Assembly: GCA_023422635.1 (NCBI GenBank)
Contig: JAFAGO010000033.1
Span: forward strand, 1-7,837
Direction of reading: 5' to 3'
From: Bacteroidota bacterium
GTDB lineage: Bacteria > Bacteroidota > Bacteroidia > Flavobacteriales > Weeksellaceae
Length of the DNA stretch: 7,837 bases
Positions 1 through 6,089 of this stretch are shown one piece after another. The notes under the pieces are model-generated. The model was not told the DNA's origin and ran no database searches. It saw only the letters and a list, made by a program, of their open reading frames with translations. Positions within the stretch are counted from its first letter, which is position 1. Each line of letters opens with the position of its first letter. A program made the translations under genes and the position numbers.

Positions 1-715
1 GCACGTTGTTGCAACCCGATTTTTGAAGAATATTTTTGCGGTGATTGCGAACGGTGTGAATACTCCGTGCCAGCAGATCCGCTATTTCCTCACTTTTTTT
101 ACCCTGAATCATATGCTGTAAAATCTCTAATTCTTTTTTCGAGAAAAGCGAATCCATCATTTTAAAATCCTCTTCCAGATGCACGTTGTAATAAGAGGGC
201 GCACCTTGCATCCCTATAAAAGACAGTTTTGGAATACCATGGATATTAAAATGCGTTAGATCAGTAAAAATCCCTAACGTTCTTACCCCACCTTCCGGAA
301 AATAATAAATCGGAACAATTTGTTGCTGCACGCGTTTGTAACTGCCTTCTTTGGTTTTTAGACGGAAATCATAAGCAAATTTATAACTGAAAAATAGTTC
401 GGGAGCTAAGCCTGTGAAAAACCGCACTGCACTTTGCTCATAATGGTAATAATACGGCAAATCGTCTGCGTGTATACTATCCATAACAACTTGTAGGTGA
501 AAATCTTCAGGTGCATAACCCAGTACTTTTTCCACATTTGGACTTACAAATTCCATTTGCGCAGTACGGGTATTAAAAACTACATAGAAATAATCGCCAA
601 AATGAAACACATCCATATAACGATTAATAAGTTCTTTGTGTGAAAGGTCTATTTGTTCAATTATTGATCTTGGAATGTTTTCCCAAATATTTCGTAGTTT
701 CTCTATCTTATCCAT
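1..715 (-). CDS. PAS-LuxR/GerE family transcription regulator, C terminus cut by window edge
   Basis: Reading the minus strand from the ATG at 715-713 gives 238 codons with no stop before base 1, so the 3' end is lost. Residues about 38-158 look like a PAS sensor fold, including a segment reading FVSPNVEKVLGYAPEDF (about 55-71) followed by an HADD motif, as in PAS_3-type domains. Residues about 190-238 are a textbook GerE/LuxR helix-turn-helix: LFSKKELEILQHMIQGKKS, then EEIADLLARS and the recognition helix SIHTVRNHRKNILQKSG. Only roughly 10-15 residues should be missing. There is no signal peptide or membrane segment, so it is a cytoplasmic DNA-binding protein; its ligand is unknown. It has no receiver domain, so it is not a classical response regulator. 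It is transcribed away from the nine-gene series on the plus strand and shares a 104-base intergenic region with it. Control of that operon is plausible but inferred. Confidence 0.9.
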   Translation of the reverse strand, partial: MDKIEKLRNIWENIPRSIIEQIDLSHKELINRYMDVFHFGDYFYVVFNTRTAQMEFVSPNVEKVLGYAPEDFHLQVVMDSIHADDLPYYYHYEQSAVRFFTGLAPELFFSYKFAYDFRLKTKEGSYKRVQQQIVPIYYFPEGGVRTLGIFTDLTHFNIHGIPKLSFIGMQGAPSYYNVHLEEDFKMMDSLFSKKELEILQHMIQGKKSEEIADLLARSIHTVRNHRKNILQKSGCNNV

Positions 716-740
716 TAAAAACAAATGATTTATAACTTAT

Positions 741-762
741 AAATAGCTAGATATAGCTATTT
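741..762. promoter_or_regulatory. Perfect inverted repeat in the divergent intergenic region, candidate operator
   Basis: AAATAGCTA (741-749) and TAGCTATTT (754-762) are exact reverse complements separated by GATA. The repeat lies between the divergent regulator and the first operon gene and ends two bases before the candidate -33 element. Two-fold symmetry is what a dimeric LuxR-type HTH protein would bind. The operator role and the binding partner are inferred. A chance AT-rich palindrome is possible, although 9 bp arms containing AGCT in a 104-base gap are notable. Confidence 0.5.
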
Positions 763-763
763 C

Positions 764-790
764 TTTGTGAATATATTAAATTTATTTTTG
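764..790 (+). promoter_or_regulatory. Candidate Bacteroidota sigma-ABfr promoter for the rightward operon
   Basis: TATTTTTG at 783-790 matches the Bacteroidota -7 consensus TAnnTTTG exactly. TTTG at 764-767 could be the -33 element. The 15-base spacing between them is shorter than the usual spacing of about 17-23, so the -33 assignment is weaker than the -7 assignment. Transcription would start a few bases after 790, giving a leader of about 25 bases before the ATG at 820. No equally good element was found on the minus strand for the regulator gene. Confidence 0.45.
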
Positions 791-819
791 TTAAAAACAT
801 TAACATAAAAATATTTACT

Positions 820-1938
820 ATGAAAACAATAACAAAATTAGGATTAGCTGTAATGCTACTATTTTTAGTAAGCTTTTTTACGCAGGCAAATGCACAATCC
901 CACGATATAAAAGCAAGAAATTGCAAGTATTGGAAAGAGCCTCCGAGAATGGGAAGTGGTGCACAAGTTACAGATTTTAGTGTTTGCAAAGTATGTTCGG
1001 AGAAAAAAGACAAAGAAGACGCTGCAAAACGAGCCGAAGATAAAAGACGGGCTGATGCCTTAGTAGCCAAAACCAAAGCCGATAACGAACGCAAAGCCAA
1101 AGAACAGGCAGAAAAAACAAGACTGCAAAACGAACAAAACAAACCGGTAAATGCAGTTATTGTGATGTCGCCGAATACGGGTAAAGAAACTACGAAAACA
1201 AAAGTTGATACTAAATCAGAAGATTTAAAAGAATGGGATAGTTTTAAAGATGAAAATAGCAGGCCAACTAAAATTGGGTTTGGGTATTACGATTCAGAGA
1301 ATCAAACGAGAGTGATAACTATTCCTGCAAAATTTCATTATCAAGCACGCACAAGCTCTTTTAAAGAAGGTTCAAAATATACAGCTGTTCAGATAACAGA
1401 TAACACTAAAAAAGTAAGCCCCTGTGACGATGATGTTTATACGAGTGACTATGCGATAATAAACAGGAAAGGAGACATAGTAGTTTCTCCTCCAAACAAT
1501 ACAAGCTATTTTGTTCTTCAGCCTGCACCTTTTGCGATAGAATTTTCTTACGGAGAACACGAATGGGGAAACCATTTTTACGCATGTGGTGCAAAAATCT
1601 TCAATATAGAAACAAAAGAAGTTATAGCCGAACTGACACCTAATTATATTTTAAACAAATATGGTGTTACCAGCAAGATTTTTATAGATGCACGAGAAAA
1701 AATGTATTTTCCTAACCAAACTAAATTTATAGTAGACGACAGACGTTATGCTTCAGAAGAATTCGTAACGAACTTACAACGAGAGTTTGCAACGGGAAAA
1801 TATAGCGTATTTTTAATTTATCCGGATGATATAGGTGATAGTAGTACCCAATATGCAGGTTTTTTATTGGGTAATGACGGAAATTATAAAATATTAAGAG
1901 AGAGCTGGCTTAGAAATATTCAAGGCGGATATAGATAA
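820..1938 (+). CDS. Secreted protein of unknown function with N-terminal Cys motif and charged helix
   Basis: This 372-residue protein is the first gene of the rightward series. Residues 1-25 form a Sec signal peptide (KTITK basic start, hydrophobic core, cleavage likely at ANA|Q). The mature protein begins with three cysteines: C35 in NCKYW, then C56 and C59 in a CKVC pair. They could bind a metal or form disulfides. Residues about 60-107 are almost entirely Lys, Glu, Ala, Arg and Asp (KKDKEDAAKRAEDKRR and following), predicting one long charged helix or coiled coil. Residues about 130-372 look like a globular beta-rich domain that I do not recognise; a stretch reading YAIINRKGDIVV is faintly WG-repeat-like. 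No catalytic motif is visible. The ATG at 820 fits both the signal peptide and the promoter. The next gene starts 16 bases downstream. The protein is probably periplasmic or exported; its function is unknown. Confidence 0.85.
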   Translation: MKTITKLGLAVMLLFLVSFFTQANAQSHDIKARNCKYWKEPPRMGSGAQVTDFSVCKVCSEKKDKEDAAKRAEDKRRADALVAKTKADNERKAKEQAEKTRLQNEQNKPVNAVIVMSPNTGKETTKTKVDTKSEDLKEWDSFKDENSRPTKIGFGYYDSENQTRVITIPAKFHYQARTSSFKEGSKYTAVQITDNTKKVSPCDDDVYTSDYAIINRKGDIVVSPPNNTSYFVLQPAPFAIEFSYGEHEWGNHFYACGAKIFNIETKEVIAELTPNYILNKYGVTSKIFIDAREKMYFPNQTKFIVDDRRYASEEFVTNLQREFATGKYSVFLIYPDDIGDSSTQYAGFLLGNDGNYKILRESWLRNIQGGYR

Positions 1939-1954
1939 CTAAAACCATAAAATT

Positions 1955-3358
1955 ATGAAAACCATACTAACAACCATTGTAGCCATTCTTTTTTCGGGGA
2001 TGGTTTTGGGGCAGGAATCTTCACCACCAAAAAATTCTGAAATAGAAGAATTGGAAGGTATTTCGGCTTCTGTGGAGCAAGAGGAAGCCAATATAACTCG
2101 TCAACAAAAATCTGAAGAACAAAAGTTAAAAGAACTGATACAAAAAGTCATCGATGACAATAAAAAGCATGAAAAACCAATTGGAGAAATTATATTAAAG
2201 AACAGAACCATGGTGTTTAACAATGATCTTGCAAAAAAAATAGATAATAACACCAATAATAAATCGAATCTTATTCTGCATAATTTATATCTGAAATTTA
2301 TAGAAAAGGAAAAGACTGATAATAAAAGATATAAAACTTTAAATATTAAAGTAGATGGAGATACTGATAAAACCAACTACGTTACTTCAGTAATCAAAAT
2401 AGATAGTATAAAATTTGACATCCAAGAAGGAATGTTAGAATTTATAAAAGTTTACTTAAATGACGGTACAACTTATAGCAATAAAAAATCGCCAATAGCT
2501 CTTGTCCATTTTGAAAAACGTGGAAATGACAAATTATATAATGCAGATGATAATAAATTTGTATTGTTAAAAAATGTAGTCACATTTGACGTTAATAAAA
2601 GATTTGGTTATTTGCCAGACAATAAAGTATTTAGCATAGAGAACCAAAACGACACAACACCAGGTAGGCAAATTCTTTCGAAAAACAGTGACATTAATTC
2701 TTTGGTAAATTTTACCGCTTATTCTGATTTATTAGGTCTTTTAGGAGATGAACCAAATGCTTTGGTAAACTTTGAAGCAAGTGCAAAATTTTATTTACAT
2801 CGATTAAACATTCGTGATAGCTATGTATATATATTTCCCACATTTCAACCGCATTTTCATTATAATCGTGTCGATAGTAAATTTGATAGTATCGTTGTTG
2901 AAAACAATAATATCAATCCAACAGAAATTTTCAGAAGACATAACTTCGCCGTTGGTTTTGATCTAACTGCTTTTCGATGTGATTGGAAACCAGCAAACTC
3001 ATTTGAATTAAAAGCAGGTTATCTATACACTTCCAGTAAATTGTATGTTGAAGAACAAAAAACAAATGCAATCAATCATATCAAATATATCGAAGCTAAC
3101 CTCAAATCAAAAGTTATAGACAATTTTGGAATAGACCTTAATGTAAAACAGATGTGGCAAAAACTTAATGATAATCCGTATTTTGATAGTTCTAAAGAAG
3201 AAATGACAGCTTTACGAGGAGGAATCTATTACGCATCACCACAAGCCAAGGGAGACGATAAAATATTTCTAAGATTTACCAATTACCTTGTTTGGGGTGA
3301 CAGAAAAAAAGACTTTTCTCATATTCAGGTTGGGTTTACAAAATCATTAAACTTTTAA
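1955..3358 (+). CDS. Probable outer-membrane beta-barrel protein with N-terminal coiled coil
   Basis: This 467-residue protein has a signal peptide at about 1-19 (hydrophobic run ending VLG|QE). Residues about 24-75 are rich in Glu, Gln and Lys (EIEELEGISASVEQEE, EEQKLKELIQKVIDDN) and predict a periplasmic coiled coil. A soluble beta-rich region follows (about 110-245). From about residue 250 the pattern changes to alternating hydrophobic/polar strands, with the segment TAYSDLLGLLGDEPNALVNF (about 254-273). I associate that segment with Bacteroidota outer-membrane barrel proteins. Several more amphipathic strands follow, and the final residues (HIQVGFTKSLNF) end in Phe, as the BAM-recognised beta-signal does. 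About 220 barrel residues would suit roughly 8-12 strands. It has no SusC or TonB plug features. It sits 16 bases after one secreted-protein gene and 11 bases before the next. Barrel identity is inferred from strand pattern and C terminus; the substrate or partner is unknown. Confidence 0.75.
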   Translation: MKTILTTIVAILFSGMVLGQESSPPKNSEIEELEGISASVEQEEANITRQQKSEEQKLKELIQKVIDDNKKHEKPIGEIILKNRTMVFNNDLAKKIDNNTNNKSNLILHNLYLKFIEKEKTDNKRYKTLNIKVDGDTDKTNYVTSVIKIDSIKFDIQEGMLEFIKVYLNDGTTYSNKKSPIALVHFEKRGNDKLYNADDNKFVLLKNVVTFDVNKRFGYLPDNKVFSIENQNDTTPGRQILSKNSDINSLVNFTAYSDLLGLLGDEPNALVNFEASAKFYLHRLNIRDSYVYIFPTFQPHFHYNRVDSKFDSIVVENNNINPTEIFRRHNFAVGFDLTAFRCDWKPANSFELKAGYLYTSSKLYVEEQKTNAINHIKYIEANLKSKVIDNFGIDLNVKQMWQKLNDNPYFDSSKEEMTALRGGIYYASPQAKGDDKIFLRFTNYLVWGDRKKDFSHIQVGFTKSLNF

Positions 3359-3369
3359 AAAGTAAAATC

Positions 3370-4707
3370 ATGAAAACAAAAATACTTACTTTATTATTTC
3401 TGGCAATAGCACAATGTGTATTCGCGCAGGAAGAACCCGTATCGTATGAATGGCTGGAAAAGCAATCCAAAATCATTTCGGATTTGCAATACAAAGCCAA
3501 CGGACAGGAAATAGATTTTGGCGACAACAAAGTTGTAACTGCCAATTATATTAAAGACAATTTTAGTGTTAGTTTCAGCGATAAGCTCGCTTCTGTTTCA
3601 GTTAATTTTAGTGCAAATGGCAATGAAGGGCTTATCGTTGTAGAAAATATCGATCTTACAAGGGTTCAATATCTGGCTGACGACAACGACGGAGTATTAC
3701 TTTGGTTTCCAGATACTGAGCTGGAATGGCAACTTTATATGGGTGGAGAACCAAATGTGCAAAAAGATAAGTTCTTTTATTTCAAAGCAGCTAATAAAGC
3801 GGACAGCGAAACGATGCTTTCCACTTTTTTTAAGATTATTAACCGCTTGAAAGCTGATAAAGGGTTGATTACCAAAAACGAAGCCGAAAAACAATGGAAA
3901 GACTGGGAAAACCTTGCTATTGAAGATTTTTACATTAAATACCCTAAATCTATTTTAGCACACGAATTTAATGATGAAGCTTTTAAAAAAGTAGGATCTA
4001 AATATTACTTTGAGGAAAAATATTCGGAAGCACTGCCTTGGTTACAGCGAGCTGCTAATCTTGGTAATGGATATGCAAACTATCTATTAGGCTTTATGTA
4101 CAGTAAAGGATATGGTGTAAATAAAGATGAAGCGAAAGCTCTTGAATATATTCTAAAAGGTGCTGAACAGGGAGATATAAATGCAATGATTAGAGCAGGT
4201 TATAGTTATCAATACGGTTGGGGTGTAGCAAATGATGCAAACAAAGCGAGAGAATATTATCAGAAAGCGGTTGATAATGGAAGTACCGAAGCAATTTTAC
4301 AAATGTCAGATCTTTACTACTTCCGCACTACTAATAATAAGGAAGTGATGCTTTGGTCGCAAAAATATATAGATAAAGGAGGAAAACTGGACGAGGAGCA
4401 CATGGAACGTTATGAATCGGCAAGATCTAAATACTACGGAGAAAATCCTAATGAATTGATTATTTGGTCACAAAATCATTTAGCTAAAAGAGGAGAACTT
4501 ACCGATAAACAAATGGAAGAATTAGGTATGGCATATTATGCTGAGAAAAAATATCAGGATGCTTTAGAATGGCTAAAAAAAGCTTGCGATAAAGGAAGAA
4601 AAAGTTACAAAATAGGAACTACCATAAGGGAAATATATTCAAAGGGATTGGGCGGTATAGAAAAAGACAGAAAAGCAGGTCGTCAATGGGAAGATAAATG
4701 TTATTAA
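3370..4707 (+). CDS. Secreted Sel1/TPR-like repeat protein
   Basis: This 445-residue protein has a signal peptide at 1-19 (cleavage VFA|Q). Residues about 23-165 form an N-terminal domain that starts with a WLEKQ helix, continues as beta strands, and ends with KFFYFKAANKADSE and an amphipathic helix (FFKIINRLK). Its layout parallels the product of the next gene. From about 213 onward there are Sel1-like repeats. Two are clear: 235-268 (YANYLLGFMYSKGYGV, then AKALEYILKGAEQG) and 271-305 (NAMIRAGYSYQYGWGV, then KAREYYQKAVDNG). A partial unit precedes them at about 218-232. A degenerate stretch follows (306-380), then another TPR-like unit (384-409, LGMAYYAEKKYQDALEWLKKA) and a final Sel1-like piece. 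Sel1 repeats are alpha-alpha solenoids that scaffold protein complexes, so an envelope interaction role is likely. No enzyme motif is present. The partner is unknown. Confidence 0.88.
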   Translation: MKTKILTLLFLAIAQCVFAQEEPVSYEWLEKQSKIISDLQYKANGQEIDFGDNKVVTANYIKDNFSVSFSDKLASVSVNFSANGNEGLIVVENIDLTRVQYLADDNDGVLLWFPDTELEWQLYMGGEPNVQKDKFFYFKAANKADSETMLSTFFKIINRLKADKGLITKNEAEKQWKDWENLAIEDFYIKYPKSILAHEFNDEAFKKVGSKYYFEEKYSEALPWLQRAANLGNGYANYLLGFMYSKGYGVNKDEAKALEYILKGAEQGDINAMIRAGYSYQYGWGVANDANKAREYYQKAVDNGSTEAILQMSDLYYFRTTNNKEVMLWSQKYIDKGGKLDEEHMERYESARSKYYGENPNELIIWSQNHLAKRGELTDKQMEELGMAYYAEKKYQDALEWLKKACDKGRKSYKIGTTIREIYSKGLGGIEKDRKAGRQWEDKCY

Positions 4708-4727
4708 TAAATTAAACCTCAAACAGT

Positions 4728-5144
4728 ATGAAAACAAAAACAATCATCACAGCAGTGCTATTGCTGTTTAGCCTAACAAGCTTTGCACAAACCAAAGAAG
4801 AAACCATAAGCTGGCTCAAAGAAAAATTACAAGCCAATATTTCGCCAGGTGGCAGTTCTTTTAAAGAAATTACAATACAATCTGTAAATGAATGCGAAAT
4901 AGTAATCATGCATAAATTAGGTGAAGCAAATTGGAAATATACGCTTCCCACTAAAATCAAAAATATTATTCAACCCGGATTTCAGTATGAGGATGAAGTC
5001 GTTTTATTGGAAATAGATGATAAAGCTCCGATTAAGTCAAAATTTTGCTTTCTTCAACTAAAAGATAATGAAGAAAACCTTCGCGCAGAGGTAGTAAAAG
5101 CGATGAACCATTTATCCACATTTTGCAAGGAAAAGAAATTTTAA
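4728..5144 (+). CDS. Small secreted protein resembling the N-terminal domain of the preceding Sel1 protein
   Basis: This 138-residue protein has a signal peptide at 1-20 (cleavage SFA|Q). The mature part is one small domain: a first helix with ISWLKEKLQ (27-35), a run of beta strands (about 45-96, including NWKYTLPTKIKNI at 68-80), the strand KFCFLQLKDNEENLR (105-119) and a last helix ending AMNHLSTFCK (125-134). The preceding gene's product has the same order: a WLEKQ helix, strands, KFFYFKAANKADSE and a closing helix FFKIINRLK. I infer that the two share a domain, possibly PH-like, present alone here and fused to Sel1 repeats upstream; sequence identity is low. C56, C107 and C133 are available for disulfides or a ligand. 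It starts 20 bases after the Sel1 gene. Its stop is followed by a 14 bp palindrome. Function unknown. Confidence 0.82.
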   Translation: MKTKTIITAVLLLFSLTSFAQTKEETISWLKEKLQANISPGGSSFKEITIQSVNECEIVIMHKLGEANWKYTLPTKIKNIIQPGFQYEDEVVLLEIDDKAPIKSKFCFLQLKDNEENLRAEVVKAMNHLSTFCKEKKF

Positions 5145-5147
5145 CCA

Positions 5148-5161
5148 ACGGTTTAAACCGT
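5148..5161. repeat. 14 bp perfect palindrome between two operon genes
   Basis: ACGGTTTAAACCGT reads the same on both strands and begins three bases after the stop codon of the 138-residue protein gene. As RNA it could form a 5 bp stem with a UUAA loop. It is followed by an A-rich run (GGAAAAAAAG), not a T-run, so it is not a standard intrinsic terminator. It could be a protein-binding site or an mRNA processing or stability hairpin. It overlaps the GTG that would begin a longer version of the next gene. Confidence 0.5.
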
Positions 5162-5198
5162 GGAAAAAAAGTATGGGTGGCTAGAAAAACAAAAAAAC

Positions 5199-5618
5199 AT
5201 GAGTCTATTCAATCTATTCAACAAACCTGAAAAAACAATGCAACCTCCAACGTATAAAGTTGGACAAGAATGGCATTACCATACGCGCCCCGGCGAGGAA
5301 GAATCTACGGTAAAAATCACCAAAATAGAATATTATACCGCGGTGGGCTGCATTATTCATATTGCGATACTTAATGTTAATATTCAAAATCCTCAGCATC
5401 CTAACGGATTAAAAGATATATTGCATATTCCTATTGCCGAAGCCGCTTTGCGAAACAGCACCACACAACTTAAAGACGATCGTTGCGAATTGCCCGATTA
5501 CGAGTTTGGTTTTGTGCATTGGAAAAACCTATACGACGAAGAAAAAGCCGGCTATTTCGATACATCTGTGGACGAAATTGTCAATTATTTGGAATCGGGT
5601 TCTTTTGAAAAAAACTAA
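5199..5618 (+). CDS. Cytoplasmic conserved protein of unknown function
   Basis: From the ATG at 5199 the product is 139 residues (MSLFNLFNKPEK...). The frame stays open upstream to a GTG at 5160, which would add 13 residues. I prefer the ATG because the GTG lies inside a palindrome and the extension is a Lys-rich stretch of low quality. The protein has no signal peptide or membrane segment, so it stands out in a series of exported products. The core begins YKVGQEWHYHTRPGEEEST, continues through beta strands (GCIIHIAILNVNIQNPQHP), then HIPIAEAAL, LPDYEFGFVHW and AGYFDTSVDEIVNYLE near the C terminus. I recognise this as a small, widely distributed uncharacterised bacterial family of about this length, known to me only as hypothetical proteins. 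No catalytic motif is evident. A cytoplasmic accessory role for the operon is possible but not shown. Confidence 0.75.
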   Translation: MSLFNLFNKPEKTMQPPTYKVGQEWHYHTRPGEEESTVKITKIEYYTAVGCIIHIAILNVNIQNPQHPNGLKDILHIPIAEAALRNSTTQLKDDRCELPDYEFGFVHWKNLYDEEKAGYFDTSVDEIVNYLESGSFEKN

Positions 5619-5642
5619 TAAATAATCATTAAAATTAAAAAT

Positions 5643-6065
5643 ATGATCACATTAAAAACAACGCTTACGGCAATCCTATTATTTGGAGCAACAATTTTTG
5701 CATTTTCTCAAGAGCTTACAATTAAAAAAGTGGGAAATAAATTTGGGTATGAAAACGCAAAAGGAAAAATAGTTATTGAACCAGTTTATGATCATGCCAA
5801 AGAATTTTCCGATGAAGGCTGGGCAGAAGTAAATGTAGGGGCTACGGAAAGTGAAATCTTAGGATTAATGGGAGGATTTTGGGGAGTTATAGACGAATCG
5901 GGGAAAATTATCGTACCTATAGAATATGATGGGGTGAATTACTTTGCAAATGACAAACTATTTCAAGCCATGAAGGGTAACAAAGCCTATTTTTATAACA
6001 CAAAAGGAAAACTCGTAGAAGTAAAAGATTATACGAAATTAAAAGAATCATTGTTTCAAGACTAA
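5643..6065 (+). CDS. Short secreted WG-repeat protein
   Basis: This 140-residue protein has a signal peptide at about 1-22 (hydrophobic run ending AFS|QE). The mature part contains two WG-type beta repeats. The first is at about 26-66, with FGYENAKGKIVIEPVYD (34-50) and its second half EFSDEGWAEVNVG. The second is at about 79-112, with WGVIDESGKIIVPIEYD (80-96) and LFQAMKGN. A third half-unit follows (KAYFYNTKGKLVEV). The first repeat has Phe in place of the usual Trp. WG-repeat proteins of Bacteroidota usually carry many more copies, so this is a minimal example. The repeats form beta hairpins thought to act in binding, and no enzyme activity is expected. It lies 24 bases after the cytoplasmic-protein gene and 24 bases before the tandem paralogues, in line with one operon. 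Location is periplasmic or exported; the partner is unknown. Confidence 0.88.
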   Translation: MITLKTTLTAILLFGATIFAFSQELTIKKVGNKFGYENAKGKIVIEPVYDHAKEFSDEGWAEVNVGATESEILGLMGGFWGVIDESGKIIVPIEYDGVNYFANDKLFQAMKGNKAYFYNTKGKLVEVKDYTKLKESLFQD

Positions 6066-6089
6066 TCATTTTACTTAAAATAAATAATT

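Noticed and set aside
747..1142. Minus-strand open frame of 131 codons over the first operon gene
   Set aside because: It lies opposite the signal peptide and charged-helix codons of the 372-residue protein; its Ser/Leu-rich product is what the reverse of Lys/Glu/Ala codons gives, and it has no family resemblance.
2101..2376. Minus-strand open frame of 91 codons inside the barrel gene
   Set aside because: Antisense to the coiled-coil region; the Phe/Leu/Ser-rich translation is a composition effect.
3370..4707. Lipoprotein signal (SPII) for the Sel1 protein because of Cys16 in its signal peptide
   Set aside because: The Cys in AIAQCVFAQ lies inside the hydrophobic region with A-Q before it, not in a proper lipobox, and a normal SPI site VFA|Q follows.
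4712..4960. Minus-strand open frame of 82 codons over the 138-residue protein gene
   Set aside because: It overlaps a well-supported secreted protein gene, and its translation shows no domain and no plausible start context.
5148..5175. Intrinsic transcription terminator at the palindrome
   Set aside because: The stem is short and followed by A-rich, not T-rich, sequence on the plus strand, and the minus strand has no gene that needs a terminator here.
5160..5198. GTG start at 5160 for the cytoplasmic protein
   Set aside because: The GTG is part of a palindrome and adds only a Lys-rich low-information stretch; the ATG at 5199 gives a natural MSLFNLFN start. Not fully excluded.
5434..5625. 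Plus-strand open frame of 63 codons in another frame of the cytoplasmic protein gene
   Set aside because: Fully overlaps a frame with better protein character; no signal or motif.
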